Below, one piece after another: positions 26,711 through 35,647 of a stretch of DNA of 64,000 nucleotides. The DNA is from Deltaproteobacteria bacterium (GTDB lineage: Bacteria > Desulfobacterota > Desulfuromonadia > Desulfuromonadales > JAAYDE01): positions 55,902 through 119,901 of the forward strand of contig JAAYDE010000099.1 of the NCBI GenBank assembly GCA_012729375.1, read 5' to 3'. Every line of letters starts with the position of its first letter. Within the stretch, counting starts at the first letter, position 1. The notes below the pieces were generated by a model that worked only from the letters and a program-made list of their open reading frames with translations, made no database searches and was not told where the DNA came from. The position numbers and the translations under genes are program-made.

Positions 26711-27547
26711 ATGGGTATTTTTGATTATTTCAAGCCAGTTTCCACCTGGTCGGCGGACCGTGTTCGCCAGTTTCTGCAAAAACGCCGGGCGGGGGAATAT
26801 CAGCTCCTCGACGTCCGCCAACGAAAGGAATACGACCGCGGCCATCTGCCTGGGGCGCTCCTCGTGCCCCTCGATCATCTTCAGGAAGAGATGAAAAAGC
26901 TCGATTCGGATAAAACCACCATAACCTACTGCGGCATCGGGGTGCGCAGCCGCGCCGCGGCGGCCACCCTCAAAAACGCGGGATTCACAGACGTCCACAG
27001 TATGGCGGGCGGCATCAAGGCCTGGGAGGGACATAGCGCGGTCGATGAACCGGAGGCCGGGGCGGTCTATTTTTCACCGGCGAACACCTTGGACGAGTTC
27101 ATCGGCCTGGCCTGGCTGATCGAAAGGGCGACCCGCACCTTTTACCTGGCCATGGCCGAACGCTTTACCGAAACGGGAAGCCCTTCCTTTTTTCAACAAA
27201 TGGCCGCAACCGAGGAACGTCATCAGACCTTTCTCGAGGACCTGTTTGAAAAAACCGCCGGGGAGGCCCTCGATGAGGAATCCATTCGGACCAGGATCCC
27301 TTCCTTGCCCGACCAGGCGATTCTCGAGGGCGGCGTTTCCCTCGCAGATGCCCTCCGCTGGGCGGACAGGCACACCCCGGCCGAGATTGTGCAGTTGGCC
27401 ATCGCCTTCGAAACCAATGCCTGGGACCGTTACCTGCTGATGGCCCACGGCCACGGGGATGGGGAAATCGGCGAACTTTTCCGGACTCTTGCCGAGGAGG
27501 AGAAGAATCATCTGCAGCAGCTCGGCGACTATCTGAACCAGCTGTAA
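26711..27547 (+). CDS. Rhodanese domain fused to ferritin-like diiron domain
   Basis: 278 residues from ATG 26711 (GGAG six bases upstream). Residues 12-108 are a rhodanese domain: YQLLDVRQRKEYDRGHLPGALLVPL, and the active-site loop TYCGIGVRS with catalytic Cys followed by MAGGIKAWEG. Residues about 125-275 form a rubrerythrin/ferritin-like four-helix bundle whose iron ligands are all present: Glu in LIERATRTFY, ExxH in TEERHQTF, Glu in IAFETNAWDRY, ExxH in EEEKNHLQQL. No rubredoxin cysteines are present. Such fusions could couple persulfide transfer to diiron peroxide or O2 chemistry. A bidirectional terminator follows. Confidence 0.88.
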   Translation: MGIFDYFKPVSTWSADRVRQFLQKRRAGEYQLLDVRQRKEYDRGHLPGALLVPLDHLQEEMKKLDSDKTTITYCGIGVRSRAAAATLKNAGFTDVHSMAGGIKAWEGHSAVDEPEAGAVYFSPANTLDEFIGLAWLIERATRTFYLAMAERFTETGSPSFFQQMAATEERHQTFLEDLFEKTAGEALDEESIRTRIPSLPDQAILEGGVSLADALRWADRHTPAEIVQLAIAFETNAWDRYLLMAHGHGDGEIGELFRTLAEEEKNHLQQLGDYLNQL

Positions 27548-27588
27548 TTCCTTGGGCTGAGGTTCCTGAAAAATACTCAAAAAAAATC

Positions 27589-27613
27589 AAAAGGAGGCCC
27601 GAGGCCTCCTTTT
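27589..27613. terminator. Bidirectional intrinsic terminator
   Basis: AAAAGGAGGCC (27589-27599) pairs with GGCCTCCTTTT (27603-27613) over a 3-4 base loop, with A and T runs on both sides. It can stop the plus-strand rhodanese-ferritin transcript and also lies beyond hflC on the minus strand. Confidence 0.85.
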
Positions 27614-27761
27614 CGACTCTTCCACAAAAGTGACCGTTATCTGGTTGTTCTCTGCCGAATTTTCCCAATTACCGGTCACTGGTCACTGACGACGGGGCAC
27701 CCGCCTTCCCTCCCGGTAACTCCATTTTTCACTTTCAAAAACCACCAGCCTTTCCGGGTTA

Positions 27762-28700
27762 TCACTTGATTTCCTTGAGATAACGGTAGAATTCCGTATC
27801 GGTGGAAAGCACCAGGCGGCCGTTTTCCCGCACCGCTTTCTGGTAGGCCTCGAGGGTCCTGGTGAAGGAGTAGAATTCCCCATCCCTGCCGTAGGCGTCG
27901 GCGTAGATGGCAGCCGCCTTGGCGTCGGCGGCACCGCGGATCGTCACCGACTCACGATAGGCCTCCGACTGGATCTTCTTCAGATCCCGGTCCATCTGCC
28001 CGAGAATGTCAGCCTTCTCCCCCTCCCCTTCGGAGCGGAACTGGGAGGCAACCTTGCGGCGCTCGGATATCATCCGTTCATAAACCCTCTGGCGCACCTG
28101 GTCGACATAATTGATCCGTTTGATCTGCACATCGATCAACTCGATGCCGTATTCCGGGGTACTCTCCCGGGCCTTGTTCAGAATTCCGGCGAGAATCTCT
28201 TCCCGGCCGACCAGGGTGGATACATCCACCGGTACACCCTCGATCTCGATGGCCTCGAGAGCCTCGCTGCCTCCTTCCGGATGTTTGTAATCCTTGCCCC
28301 GCACCAGTTCCACCAAAAGATGACCGGAGACGGCGTCGCGCACCACTGAATCGAGAATGTCCCCCAAACGGCTGAGGGCGCCGAACTCCGTGGCCACGGT
28401 CTTGTAGAAGAGCAGAGGATCGACGATCCGCCAGCGGGCGGTGGTATCGAGAAAGATGTAGCGCTTGTCCTTGGTGGGAATCTGATTGGGATCGCCGTCC
28501 CACTTCAGAATCCGGCTCTGAAAGCGGTGCACCTCCTGAATGAAGGGAATCTTGAAATGGAGGCCGGGTCGTTTCACGCCGCCGACGGGCTTACCGAACT
28601 GGGTCAGAATGGCCTGCTCCCCTTCCTCGACAACGTAAAACCCTCCCTGGGCAACCAGGAGAACGAAAATCAGCAGTACAAACAGAATGGGTTTTTTCAT
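27762..28700 (-). CDS. hflC: HflC, regulator of FtsH protease
   Basis: 312 residues. N-terminal membrane anchor (PILFVLLIFVLLVAQGGFYVVEEGEQAILTQFGKPVG) followed by an SPFH/prohibitin domain with GLHFKIPFIQEVHRFQSRILKWDGDPNQIPTKDKRYIFLDTTARWRI, and the coiled segment SEGEGEKADILGQMDRDLKKIQSEAYRES then IRGAADAKAAAIYADAY, all typical of HflC. With HflK it forms a large periplasm-facing cage around FtsH. Its ATG overlaps the hflK stop by 4 bases. Confidence 0.95.
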   Translation of the reverse strand: MKKPILFVLLIFVLLVAQGGFYVVEEGEQAILTQFGKPVGGVKRPGLHFKIPFIQEVHRFQSRILKWDGDPNQIPTKDKRYIFLDTTARWRIVDPLLFYKTVATEFGALSRLGDILDSVVRDAVSGHLLVELVRGKDYKHPEGGSEALEAIEIEGVPVDVSTLVGREEILAGILNKARESTPEYGIELIDVQIKRINYVDQVRQRVYERMISERRKVASQFRSEGEGEKADILGQMDRDLKKIQSEAYRESVTIRGAADAKAAAIYADAYGRDGEFYSFTRTLEAYQKAVRENGRLVLSTDTEFYRYLKEIK

Positions 28701-29719
28701 TTTGCCACCTCCTTCTGCGCGCCCCGCAGGGGCAGGTGCGGAAGCAGGCCGCCGCCCTGATGATCGAGGACATATATTTCACTGACCTTGGGAAGAACCT
28801 GCTCCATGGTTTCCAGGTAGAGGCGCCGGCGGGTGACTTCGGGCGCTTTGCGGTATTCCTCAAGAAGTGCCAGAAAGCGGGCGCGTTCCCCCTCGGCGCG
28901 GTTGATTCTCTCCACCGCATAGCCTTCGGCTTCGAGAATGCGGCTTCTGGCCACGCCGCGGGCCTTGGGCACTTCGCGGTTGTATTCTCCGCGTGCCTGG
29001 AGAATCAGGCTTTCTTTTTGCTGTTCCGATTCGTTGACCTCGTTGAAAGCGGCCTTGACCTGATCGGGAGGGTTGACATCCTGGAACTTGACGGTGACGA
29101 TGCGGATACCGATATCGTATCCCCGGAGGGTGGACTGAACCTCCTTCTCGATATTGGCGGCCAGCATGGCGCGGTCGGTGGTCAGCACCTGGGTGACGTT
29201 GGAATTGCCCACCACCCGGCGCACCACCGCTTCCGCGATATCCCGGATGGTGGCCTGGGGATCCTGGATTTGAAAGAGAAATTTGAAGGGCTCGACAATC
29301 TGGTACTGGACGATCCATTCCACATCGCTGACATTCAGATCGCCGGTCAACGTCAACGACTCCTCTTCAAAAACCGCCGGATTGTAGGTGGTGCGGACGC
29401 CGGGGACGGCGGTGCGGAAGCCGAATTCCTCCTTTAAATTGCGCCCCGTTTTGACCAGGAACACCTTGTCGATGCCGAAGGGGAGCTTGAAATTCAGACC
29501 GGGCTGAGCCATGTGGCTGAAACGCCCGAAGCGGAGCACAACGCCGGTTTCCTCCGTGTTGACCTTGTAGAACGTGGAATTCCCGACCCATACGGCAACC
29601 ATGGCCGCCAGCACCAGGAAAAGCAGCTTCCGGGGAGGCTGACGGGAGGACAGCCGGCGGCCGATCTCGACGATTTTGGGGTTGCTCGGATCCGGGCCTT
29701 GATCGTTTTCTGCCGACAT
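28697..29719 (-). CDS. hflK: HflK, regulator of FtsH protease
   Basis: 340 residues from ATG 29719, preceded by AGGAG. Short cytoplasmic N-terminus rich in polar residues, one membrane helix (LLFLVLAAMVAVWVGNSTFYKV), then an SPFH domain: NTEETGVVLRFGRFSHMAQPGLNFKLPFGIDKVFLVKTG, VSDVEWIVQYQIVEPFKFLF, and the C-terminal helical segment with ARGEYNREVPKARGVARSRILEAEGYAVERINRAEGERARF. Forms the HflKC complex. First gene of the two-gene operon; divergent from clpS. Confidence 0.95.
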   Translation of the reverse strand: MSAENDQGPDPSNPKIVEIGRRLSSRQPPRKLLFLVLAAMVAVWVGNSTFYKVNTEETGVVLRFGRFSHMAQPGLNFKLPFGIDKVFLVKTGRNLKEEFGFRTAVPGVRTTYNPAVFEEESLTLTGDLNVSDVEWIVQYQIVEPFKFLFQIQDPQATIRDIAEAVVRRVVGNSNVTQVLTTDRAMLAANIEKEVQSTLRGYDIGIRIVTVKFQDVNPPDQVKAAFNEVNESEQQKESLILQARGEYNREVPKARGVARSRILEAEGYAVERINRAEGERARFLALLEEYRKAPEVTRRRLYLETMEQVLPKVSEIYVLDHQGGGLLPHLPLRGAQKEVAK

Positions 29720-29881
29720 TCTTTCTCCTTTCCGGGGCGCCGAATCGGCGCCCAAATACACTTTTTAAAAAAACGGGTTTACCCCAATCTACTTTATTTT
29801 CTTTCGATGCAAAACGTTTTTCGAAAATTTTTTCCAGGCGGCAAAAAAAATCGGCGTTCTCATTCGCCGGGTTAGCCCTCC

Positions 29882-29911
29882 TTGGATTTGCAGCGAACCT
29901 TATGCTAAGAT
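29882..29911 (+). promoter_or_regulatory. Possible promoter of clpS-clpA-aat
   Basis: TTGGAT (29882-29887), 18-base spacer, TAAGAT (29906-29911), about 33 bases before the clpS ATG, which itself follows GGAG by seven bases. Moderate match only. Confidence 0.35.
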
Positions 29912-29944
29912 CAAAAAAAGACCCCTGCTTTTTGGAGTGGCTCC

Positions 29945-30259
29945 ATGGCGGATAACGGTACATTTGGAAAATCGAAAATCGAGGAAAAACAGCGGGCGAG
30001 GACCAAACCCCCGCCGCTCTTTCATGTGGTGATGCACAACGACGACTACACGACCATGCAATTCGTCGTCGAGGTTCTGCAGAAAGTGTTTTCCAAGCCC
30101 CTCGCCGAAGCCAACCGCATCATGTTCACCATTCACACCCGCGGGCGGGGATTGTGCGGCACCTACCCCTTTGAAGTTGCCGAAACCAAGGTCGCCAAAG
30201 TCCACTCCCTGGCGAAAGAAGAGGGATTCCCCCTGCGCTGCAGCCTCAAGGAAGCCTGA
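29945..30259 (+). CDS. clpS: ATP-dependent Clp protease adaptor ClpS
   Basis: 104 residues. After a charged N-terminal extension of about 22 residues comes the ClpS core: PPPLFHVVMHNDDYTTMQFVVEVLQKVFSKPLAEANRIMFTIHTRGRGLCGTYPFEVAETK. The HNDDYT and the HxxG-type segments form the N-degron pocket that binds N-terminal Leu, Phe, Trp and Tyr. It delivers substrates to ClpA, encoded two bases downstream. The conserved Met of the gatekeeper region is present (MQFV). Confidence 0.96.
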   Translation: MADNGTFGKSKIEEKQRARTKPPPLFHVVMHNDDYTTMQFVVEVLQKVFSKPLAEANRIMFTIHTRGRGLCGTYPFEVAETKVAKVHSLAKEEGFPLRCSLKEA

Positions 30260-30261
30260 CC

Positions 30262-32508
30262 ATGCTCTTCAGTGTCGAAGTCCAGGAAGCCTTTTCGCGG
30301 GCCATCTACGAAGCTCAGAAGCGCCGCCACGAATACCTGACCTCGGAGCATATCCTCTATGCCATCGCCCACAGCAGCGCCGGCGCCAGGATCATCGACG
30401 CCTGCGGGGCCAGTCCGGCGGATCTGCAAAAGCTCCTGGAAAACTATTTCGACACGCAACTGGCGGCCACCATCACCGGCACCGAGGAATCGATCCCCGA
30501 ACAGACCATCGGCCTGCAACGCATCCTGCAGCGGACAATCGTCCATTTCCAGGCTTCAGCCCAGAAGGAAATCACCATCGGCGATGTCCTCCAAGCCATT
30601 CTCGAGGAGAAGAACTCCCATTCGGCCTATTTCCTGGGCCTGCTGGGCGTCAACCGCCTCGATGTGCTGAACTACATCTCCCACCGAATCCGCAAGTTGC
30701 CCGAGGAGTTTCTCCAAGAGGAATCCGCCGCCGAACCGGCGGAGCGAACCAGACCCTGTGAGACGGCTCCCAAGGCCGATCCCCTGCAACATTTCACCAT
30801 CGACCTGATCGGATTCGCCGCCCAGGGAAAGATCGACCCCCTAATCGGCCGCCGCGAGGAAATGGAGCGAACCATTCAGGTTCTCTGCCGGCGCACGAAG
30901 AACAACCCGATCTTCGTCGGCAATCCCGGCGTCGGCAAAACCGCCCTCGCCGAAGGTCTGGCCCGGATGATTTTTCTGCGGGAAGTCCCGGACCTTCTCC
31001 TCGATTTCGAGATGTACGCCCTCGACCTGGGGGCGCTTCTGGCCGGCACCAAATACCGGGGCGATTTCGAGGAGCGCCTCAAGGCGGTCATCAACGAACT
31101 CCGGGAAAAGGAGCAGGTCATCCTTTTTATCGATGAAATCCACACCATTATCGGTGCCGGCGCGGTCAGCGGCGGTTCTCTCGATGCCGCCAATATCCTC
31201 AAGCCGGTGCTCGCTTCGGGGGAAATCCGCTGCATCGGCGCAACCACTTACGAAGAGTACCGCAATCATTTTGAGAAGGATCGGGCCCTGTCCCGGCGTT
31301 TCCAGAAAATCGACGTCCCCGAGCCGACCATCGACGAAACCTTCGAGATCCTCAAAGGATTGAAATCCTTCTACGCCGAACACCACGGCGTGCGTTACAG
31401 CAGCGAGGCCCTGCGCGGCGCCGCCGAGTTGTCGGCCCGTTTCATCAATCACCGTTTTCTTCCCGACAAGGCCATCGACGTCATCGACGAGGCAGGTTCC
31501 TTCGCCCGCATCCATCACCGGGAGAAAAAGGTCATCGGCCTGAAAGATATCGAAACGGTCGTCTGCCGCATGGCGCGCATCCCGATGCGCACCGTCTCCG
31601 GGTCGGAACGGCTCAAACTGAAGCATCTGGCGCGGGATCTGGGCAAGGTCATCTTCGGCCAGGACAGAGCCATCCATATTCTCAACCAGGCGGTCATGAG
31701 GGGCCGCGCCGGCCTCGGCCATCCGGAAAAACCGGTCGGTTCCTTTCTGTTCACCGGTCCCACCGGCGTCGGCAAAACCGAGGTGGCCCGGCAACTGGCC
31801 GAACACCTCGGCGTCCCCTTTCTCCGCTTCGATATGAGCGAATACATGGAAAAACATTCCGTGGCCCGCCTAATCGGCGCCCCTCCCGGCTACGTCGGCT
31901 TCGACCAGGGAGGTCTGCTCACCGATGCCGTCCTCAAGAACCCCCACGCCGTCCTTCTCCTGGACGAAATCGAAAAGGCCCACCCCGACCTTTTCAACAT
32001 CCTTCTTCAGGTCATGGATCATGCCAGCCTCACCGACAACAACGGCAAAAAAGCCGATTTCCGCAGCATCATCCTGATCATGACCAGCAACGTGGGAGCG
32101 CGGGCCTTGAGCGCCAAGCCGATCGGCTTCGGCGATGCCTTGCCTTCTCCCCCGAAACAGGCGGTTGAAAAGACCTTCTCGCCGGAATTCCGCAACAGGC
32201 TCGACGCCATTGTTCCTTTCCAGCCCCTGTCGGCACCGACCATGGCTCTCATCGTCGACAAATTCCTCGCCGAGCTCGGCGCCCGCCTCAAGGACAAAAA
32301 CGTCGACCTTCAGGTTTCTTCCGCCGCCAAGGCGCGGATCGCCAGAGACGGTTTCGATCCCCTCTTCGGAGCCCGGCCCCTGGGACGTTACATCCAGAGC
32401 CACATCAGCGACGCCATCGCCGCCGAGATCCTCTTCGGATGCCTCAAAAAAGGGGGCAAGATCCGCGTCGACCTGCAGGAAGACGCTCTCGTCTTTCACT
32501 ATGCCTGA
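30262..32508 (+). CDS. clpA: ATP-dependent Clp protease ATP-binding subunit ClpA
   Basis: 748 residues, full length. N domain (about 1-150) with EHILYAI and the second repeat; AAA1 with Walker [16 protein letters not shown] near residue 215 and Walker [19 protein letters not shown]2 with [15 protein letters not shown] near residue 500 and [16 protein letters not shown]. There is no ClpB-type middle coiled coil. It unfolds substrates and threads them into ClpP, which is not in this window. Lies 2 bases after clpS and 27 before aat. Confidence 0.97.
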   Translation: MLFSVEVQEAFSRAIYEAQKRRHEYLTSEHILYAIAHSSAGARIIDACGASPADLQKLLENYFDTQLAATITGTEESIPEQTIGLQRILQRTIVHFQASAQKEITIGDVLQAILEEKNSHSAYFLGLLGVNRLDVLNYISHRIRKLPEEFLQEESAAEPAERTRPCETAPKADPLQHFTIDLIGFAAQGKIDPLIGRREEMERTIQVLCRRTKNNPIFVGNPGVGKTALAEGLARMIFLREVPDLLLDFEMYALDLGALLAGTKYRGDFEERLKAVINELREKEQVILFIDEIHTIIGAGAVSGGSLDAANILKPVLASGEIRCIGATTYEEYRNHFEKDRALSRRFQKIDVPEPTIDETFEILKGLKSFYAEHHGVRYSSEALRGAAELSARFINHRFLPDKAIDVIDEAGSFARIHHREKKVIGLKDIETVVCRMARIPMRTVSGSERLKLKHLARDLGKVIFGQDRAIHILNQAVMRGRAGLGHPEKPVGSFLFTGPTGVGKTEVARQLAEHLGVPFLRFDMSEYMEKHSVARLIGAPPGYVGFDQGGLLTDAVLKNPHAVLLLDEIEKAHPDLFNILLQVMDHASLTDNNGKKADFRSIILIMTSNVGARALSAKPIGFGDALPSPPKQAVEKTFSPEFRNRLDAIVPFQPLSAPTMALIVDKFLAELGARLKDKNVDLQVSSAAKARIARDGFDPLFGARPLGRYIQSHISDAIAAEILFGCLKKGGKIRVDLQEDALVFHYA

Positions 32509-32535
32509 CCCCCAAACCCCTTTTGCTGTGGAACC

Positions 32536-33216
32536 ATGCCCGTTTTCCGCCTCGACAAGCGCCTCCTCTTTCCACCTCCCGACATGGCGGAGGCCGACGG
32601 ACTTTTGGCGGTGGGCGGCGATCTCTCCCCGCAGCGGCTGCTCCTCGCCTACTCCATGGGGATTTTCCCCTGGTTCGACGAACCGCCGATCCTCTGGTGG
32701 TCTCCCGACCCGCGGGTCATCATCGAGCCCCATAAGCTGAAAATCAGCCGCCGCCTGGCCCGAACCCTGCGCAGCGGCAGATTCACCGTCACCATCGACC
32801 GGGCCTTTGCGGAAGTGATCCGCCTCTGTGCCGGTGTCCCTCGCGCAGGTCAAAGCGGCACCTGGATCACGCCGGCGATGGAGGATGCCTATGTGCGTCT
32901 GTTCCAAAGGGGGTTTGCCCATTCGGTGGAATGCTGGCGGGGGACAAAGCTTGCGGGGGGAATCTACGGTGTCAGCCTGGGCCGGTGTTTTTTCGGTGAA
33001 TCCATGTTTCACCGGGAAACCGACGCCTCCAAGGTTGCCCTGGCCGGTCTCATGGATCATCTGCGACGAAGAGGTTTTGCCTTTCTCGACTGCCAGCTTC
33101 CCTCATCCCACCTGGCCTCCCTGGGGGCCATAGAGATCAGCCGCCGGGATTTTCTGCTGCGGATGAAAAAAGGGGAGGTCGCCCCCGGCATCCCCTCATC
33201 CCCTTCACCCTTCTGA
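32536..33216 (+). CDS. aat: Leucyl/phenylalanyl-tRNA--protein transferase
   Basis: 226 residues. Diagnostic motifs: FPPPDMAEADGLLAVGGDLSPQRLLLAYSMGIFPWF, WWSPDPRVII, GTWITPAMEDAYVRLFQRGFAHSVECW, GGIYGVSLGRCFFGESMFHRETDASKVAL, and FLDCQLPSSHLASLGAIEISR. It adds Leu or Phe to N-terminal Arg or Lys, creating ligands for ClpS. Clustering of clpS, clpA and aat places the whole N-degron route in one operon. Its last 12 bases overlap the convergent phosphohexomutase gene. Confidence 0.97.
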   Translation: MPVFRLDKRLLFPPPDMAEADGLLAVGGDLSPQRLLLAYSMGIFPWFDEPPILWWSPDPRVIIEPHKLKISRRLARTLRSGRFTVTIDRAFAEVIRLCAGVPRAGQSGTWITPAMEDAYVRLFQRGFAHSVECWRGTKLAGGIYGVSLGRCFFGESMFHRETDASKVALAGLMDHLRRRGFAFLDCQLPSSHLASLGAIEISRRDFLLRMKKGEVAPGIPSSPSPF

Positions 33217-34629
33217 AATGAAGGAGGCCGCTTCGCCGGCCATTCTTTCCAACTCTTCCGGGGAAAAGGCCTCGATGTAAACCCTGACCACGGGTTCGGT
33301 ACCGGACAGGCGGTAGAGAATCCACGTACCGTCGGCAAAAAGGAACTTGCTGCCATCGAGGGTAACCAGCCGGTCGATCTTCTTTCCGGCCAGGGCCGCA
33401 GGAGGAAAAGCCAGTTTTTCCTGGAAGGATTGCTGGAGAGCGCCGGTAAGGTGGATATTGATCCGCCGGGTAAAATAACCGCCAACCCGGCGGTAGAGAT
33501 CGGCTAAAAGCTCCTTCAGGCTTTTTCCTTCCCTGGCCACCATTTCTACCACCAGAAGACAGGCGAGGATGCCGTCTTTTTCAGGGACATGGCCGGCCAT
33601 GGTCAGGCCGGCGCTTTCCTCGCCGCCAAGGAGAATCTTGCCGTCGCGGATCAACTCCCCGATATATTTGAAGCCGACCGGTGTCTCATAAACCTCGACG
33701 CCGTGGGACCGGGCCACCGCATCAACAAAGTGGGAGGTGGCGACGCTCCGGGCGACGGCATTTTTGAGACCCCGCCGCCGGATCAGGTAATCCAGCAGCA
33801 ACGGCAGGATGTAGTTGGGCTCAATGAAGGAACCGTCGCCGTCAATGATCCCGTAGCGGTCGGCGTCGCCGTCGGTGGCCACACCCAGGGCGATTCCCTC
33901 ATCGCCCCGTACCAGGTCGACGAAATCCTTCATGACCTCCGCCGACGGCTCGGGAGCATGCCCACCGAAGGAGGGATCGCGGCGATTGTTGACCACGGAT
34001 ACAGCCACCCCCGCTTCCCTAAGCACCCGGTCAAGATACCCCTGACCGACACCGTACAGGGGATTGAAAGCCACCCGGATCCCGGCTGCGGCGATCACCC
34101 CGACATCAACCAGTTGCCGCAACCGCTCCAGATAGAAGGAGCGCGGGTCGATCTCCTCGACCCAGCCTTTGGCGATGGCCTGGGAATAATCCATGGCGTC
34201 GACAGGCGTTCCGTTTTGGAGGCGGCAAATCCTGGCTTCCAGATCGTGGGTGGTTTCCGGCAGAGCCGGCCCACCCCAGGCAGGGGAAAACTTGATGCCA
34301 TTGTAATGAGGGGGATTGTGGCTGGCGGTGAAGTTGACTCCGCCGGCGGCCCGCCGGCGCAGGATTTCGAAAGCGATGACCGGGGTGGGAACCCCTTCCC
34401 GGCACAACCAGGAGCGGATGCCGGCGGCGGCCAGCACACCCACGGCGTCACGGCTGAAATCTTCTCCCATGAAACGGTTGTCGTGGCCGACGAGGACCCC
34501 CGCCGACGCCCTTCCCGCAGCAATCAGTTGCTCCCCTATGGCGCGGATGACGATACGGGCATTGGCAAAGGTGAAGTCCTTGGCGATAATTCCCCGCCAG
34601 CCCGAGGTGCCGAATTTGATCTCATCCAT
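33205..34629 (-). CDS. Phosphoglucomutase/phosphomannomutase family protein
   Basis: 474 residues. Alpha-D-phosphohexomutase superfamily: FGTSGWRGIIAKDFT at the N-terminus, active-site phosphoserine loop VNFTASHNPPHYNGIK near residue 100, metal-binding loop VATDGDADRYGIID near residue 238, sugar-binding loop ILLGGEESAGLTMAGH near residue 325, and C-terminal phosphate-binding YRLSGTEPVVRVYIE. Converts hexose 1- and 6-phosphates; glucose versus mannose preference cannot be read from sequence here. Confidence 0.9.
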   Translation of the reverse strand: MDEIKFGTSGWRGIIAKDFTFANARIVIRAIGEQLIAAGRASAGVLVGHDNRFMGEDFSRDAVGVLAAAGIRSWLCREGVPTPVIAFEILRRRAAGGVNFTASHNPPHYNGIKFSPAWGGPALPETTHDLEARICRLQNGTPVDAMDYSQAIAKGWVEEIDPRSFYLERLRQLVDVGVIAAAGIRVAFNPLYGVGQGYLDRVLREAGVAVSVVNNRRDPSFGGHAPEPSAEVMKDFVDLVRGDEGIALGVATDGDADRYGIIDGDGSFIEPNYILPLLLDYLIRRRGLKNAVARSVATSHFVDAVARSHGVEVYETPVGFKYIGELIRDGKILLGGEESAGLTMAGHVPEKDGILACLLVVEMVAREGKSLKELLADLYRRVGGYFTRRINIHLTGALQQSFQEKLAFPPAALAGKKIDRLVTLDGSKFLFADGTWILYRLSGTEPVVRVYIEAFSPEELERMAGEAASFISEG

Positions 34630-34679
34630 AAATCCTCCACCGCCGGCGAAAACCGGGGCTGTTAAAGGGCAACCCGCCT

Positions 34680-35306
34680 TCAGAACTCTTCACCGGCGTC
34701 CTGTTTGCGGACAAATCTTCTTTTCAAAAAAATGATCCGCTTGCTTTTTCTTTTACCGGCTTCCCTGGTCAGGGGTTTGGAGGGGGGGAGATCGGCCACG
34801 CCGTCGAGGATGTAATGGATTCCCGAAAAAATCGTCATGGCGGCGGTGAGCCAGAACAGCCAGGGAGCCATCTTGGCCGTCATGACGCCGGGGAAGGGCC
34901 AGAGGACATAGGCAATGGTGGCGATCTGCAGAAAGGTGGTCTGCTTCCCCCAACGGGTGGGAAGCGGATTGACCTCGCCCTTGATGAAATAAAGAACCGC
35001 AGCGCCGATGACGATGAAAATGTCTTTGAAGACCACCACCACCGAGAGCCACGGCGGAATCAAAGCGACGGCGGCCAGGGAAATATAGGAGACCGACATG
35101 AGCAGTTTGTCGGCGATGGGGTCGAGAAAGGTTCCCAGCAGGGAAAACTGATTGAGCCTGCGGGCACAAAAACCGTCCAGGAAATCGGTGAGGCCGGCGG
35201 CGGCAAAGATCAGAAAGGCGGCGGTAAAATGCCCATAGATGACAGCGACGAGAAAGGAAGGGACGAGGAAGATTCTGATCAGGGTCAGGATGTTAGGTAT
35301 GGTCAT
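34680..35306 (-). CDS. pgsA: CDP-diacylglycerol--glycerol-3-phosphate 3-phosphatidyltransferase
   Basis: 208 residues. CDP-alcohol phosphotransferase motif D-G-x2-A-R-x8-G-x3-D-x3-D is complete in LTDFLDGFCARRLNQFSLLGTFLDPIADK (residues 40-67). N-terminus TIPNILTLIRIFLVP is typical of PgsA, and about five membrane helices follow; the C-terminus is a basic tail (GKRKSKRIIFLKRRF). Makes phosphatidylglycerophosphate at the inner membrane, the committed step to phosphatidylglycerol and cardiolipin. Confidence 0.9.
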   Translation of the reverse strand: MTIPNILTLIRIFLVPSFLVAVIYGHFTAAFLIFAAAGLTDFLDGFCARRLNQFSLLGTFLDPIADKLLMSVSYISLAAVALIPPWLSVVVVFKDIFIVIGAAVLYFIKGEVNPLPTRWGKQTTFLQIATIAYVLWPFPGVMTAKMAPWLFWLTAAMTIFSGIHYILDGVADLPPSKPLTREAGKRKSKRIIFLKRRFVRKQDAGEEF

Positions 35307-35442
35307 GGAAGTCGGTCATCGGTCGTCATCGCCAAGGAACCCGGCTTTAAAAAGGGCGGCGTTTCCCAGGCAAATTCGATTTCCTTTTAGGGGTAGTTCA
35401 CCCCAGACTTCGGGCGACGCTCCGGCAGTCCCCGTTGCCGAA

Positions 35443-35470
35443 GAACAGACAGGTATTTCCCTGTCTGTTC
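35443..35470. repeat. Perfect 11-bp inverted repeat
   Basis: GAACAGACAGG (35443-35453) and CCTGTCTGTTC (35460-35470) around a 6-base loop. No U tract follows on either strand, so it is not a standard terminator; it may be a protein-binding palindrome or an RNA hairpin. Confidence 0.75.
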
Positions 35471-35593
35471 CATTTCCGGGACACAACTGCAGAAAAGGAT
35501 TGGCCGGGGCGCCAGAAACAGGAAACCGGTTCCTAAAGCCAGACGAAAAACTTTTGAGTGGCGGGACGCGATGTTGTTTTGTTTAAAACCCGA

Positions 35594-35617
35594 GCAAAGT
35601 TTCACTGAAACCTTTGC
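35594..35617 (-). terminator. Possible hfq terminator hairpin
   Basis: Minus strand GCAAAGG-TTTC-AGT-GAAA-CTTTGC (35617-35594), followed by TCGGGTTTT. One bulged base and a weak U tract make this uncertain. It lies about 30 bases after the hfq stop. Confidence 0.4.
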
Positions 35618-35647
35618 CGCCTTTTCAAACATCCTGCTGCAGGAAGA

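Larger units (their letters stand above)
35307..35647. other. Intergenic region between hfq and pgsA
   Basis: 341 bases without a convincing gene. It contains a 3'-hfq hairpin (35594-35617), a perfect 11-bp inverted repeat (35443-35470) and short near-tandem words (GGTCAT/CGGTCATCGGTCGTCAT, 35301-35329) running up to the pgsA start. An 81-codon minus-strand frame (35387-35632) has no ribosome-binding site with good spacing and no recognisable protein features. Could hold a small RNA; no proof. Confidence 0.5.

Noticed and set aside
35387..35632. 81-codon minus-strand frame between hfq and pgsA
   Set aside because: Poor start context, crosses two hairpins, composition not protein-like.
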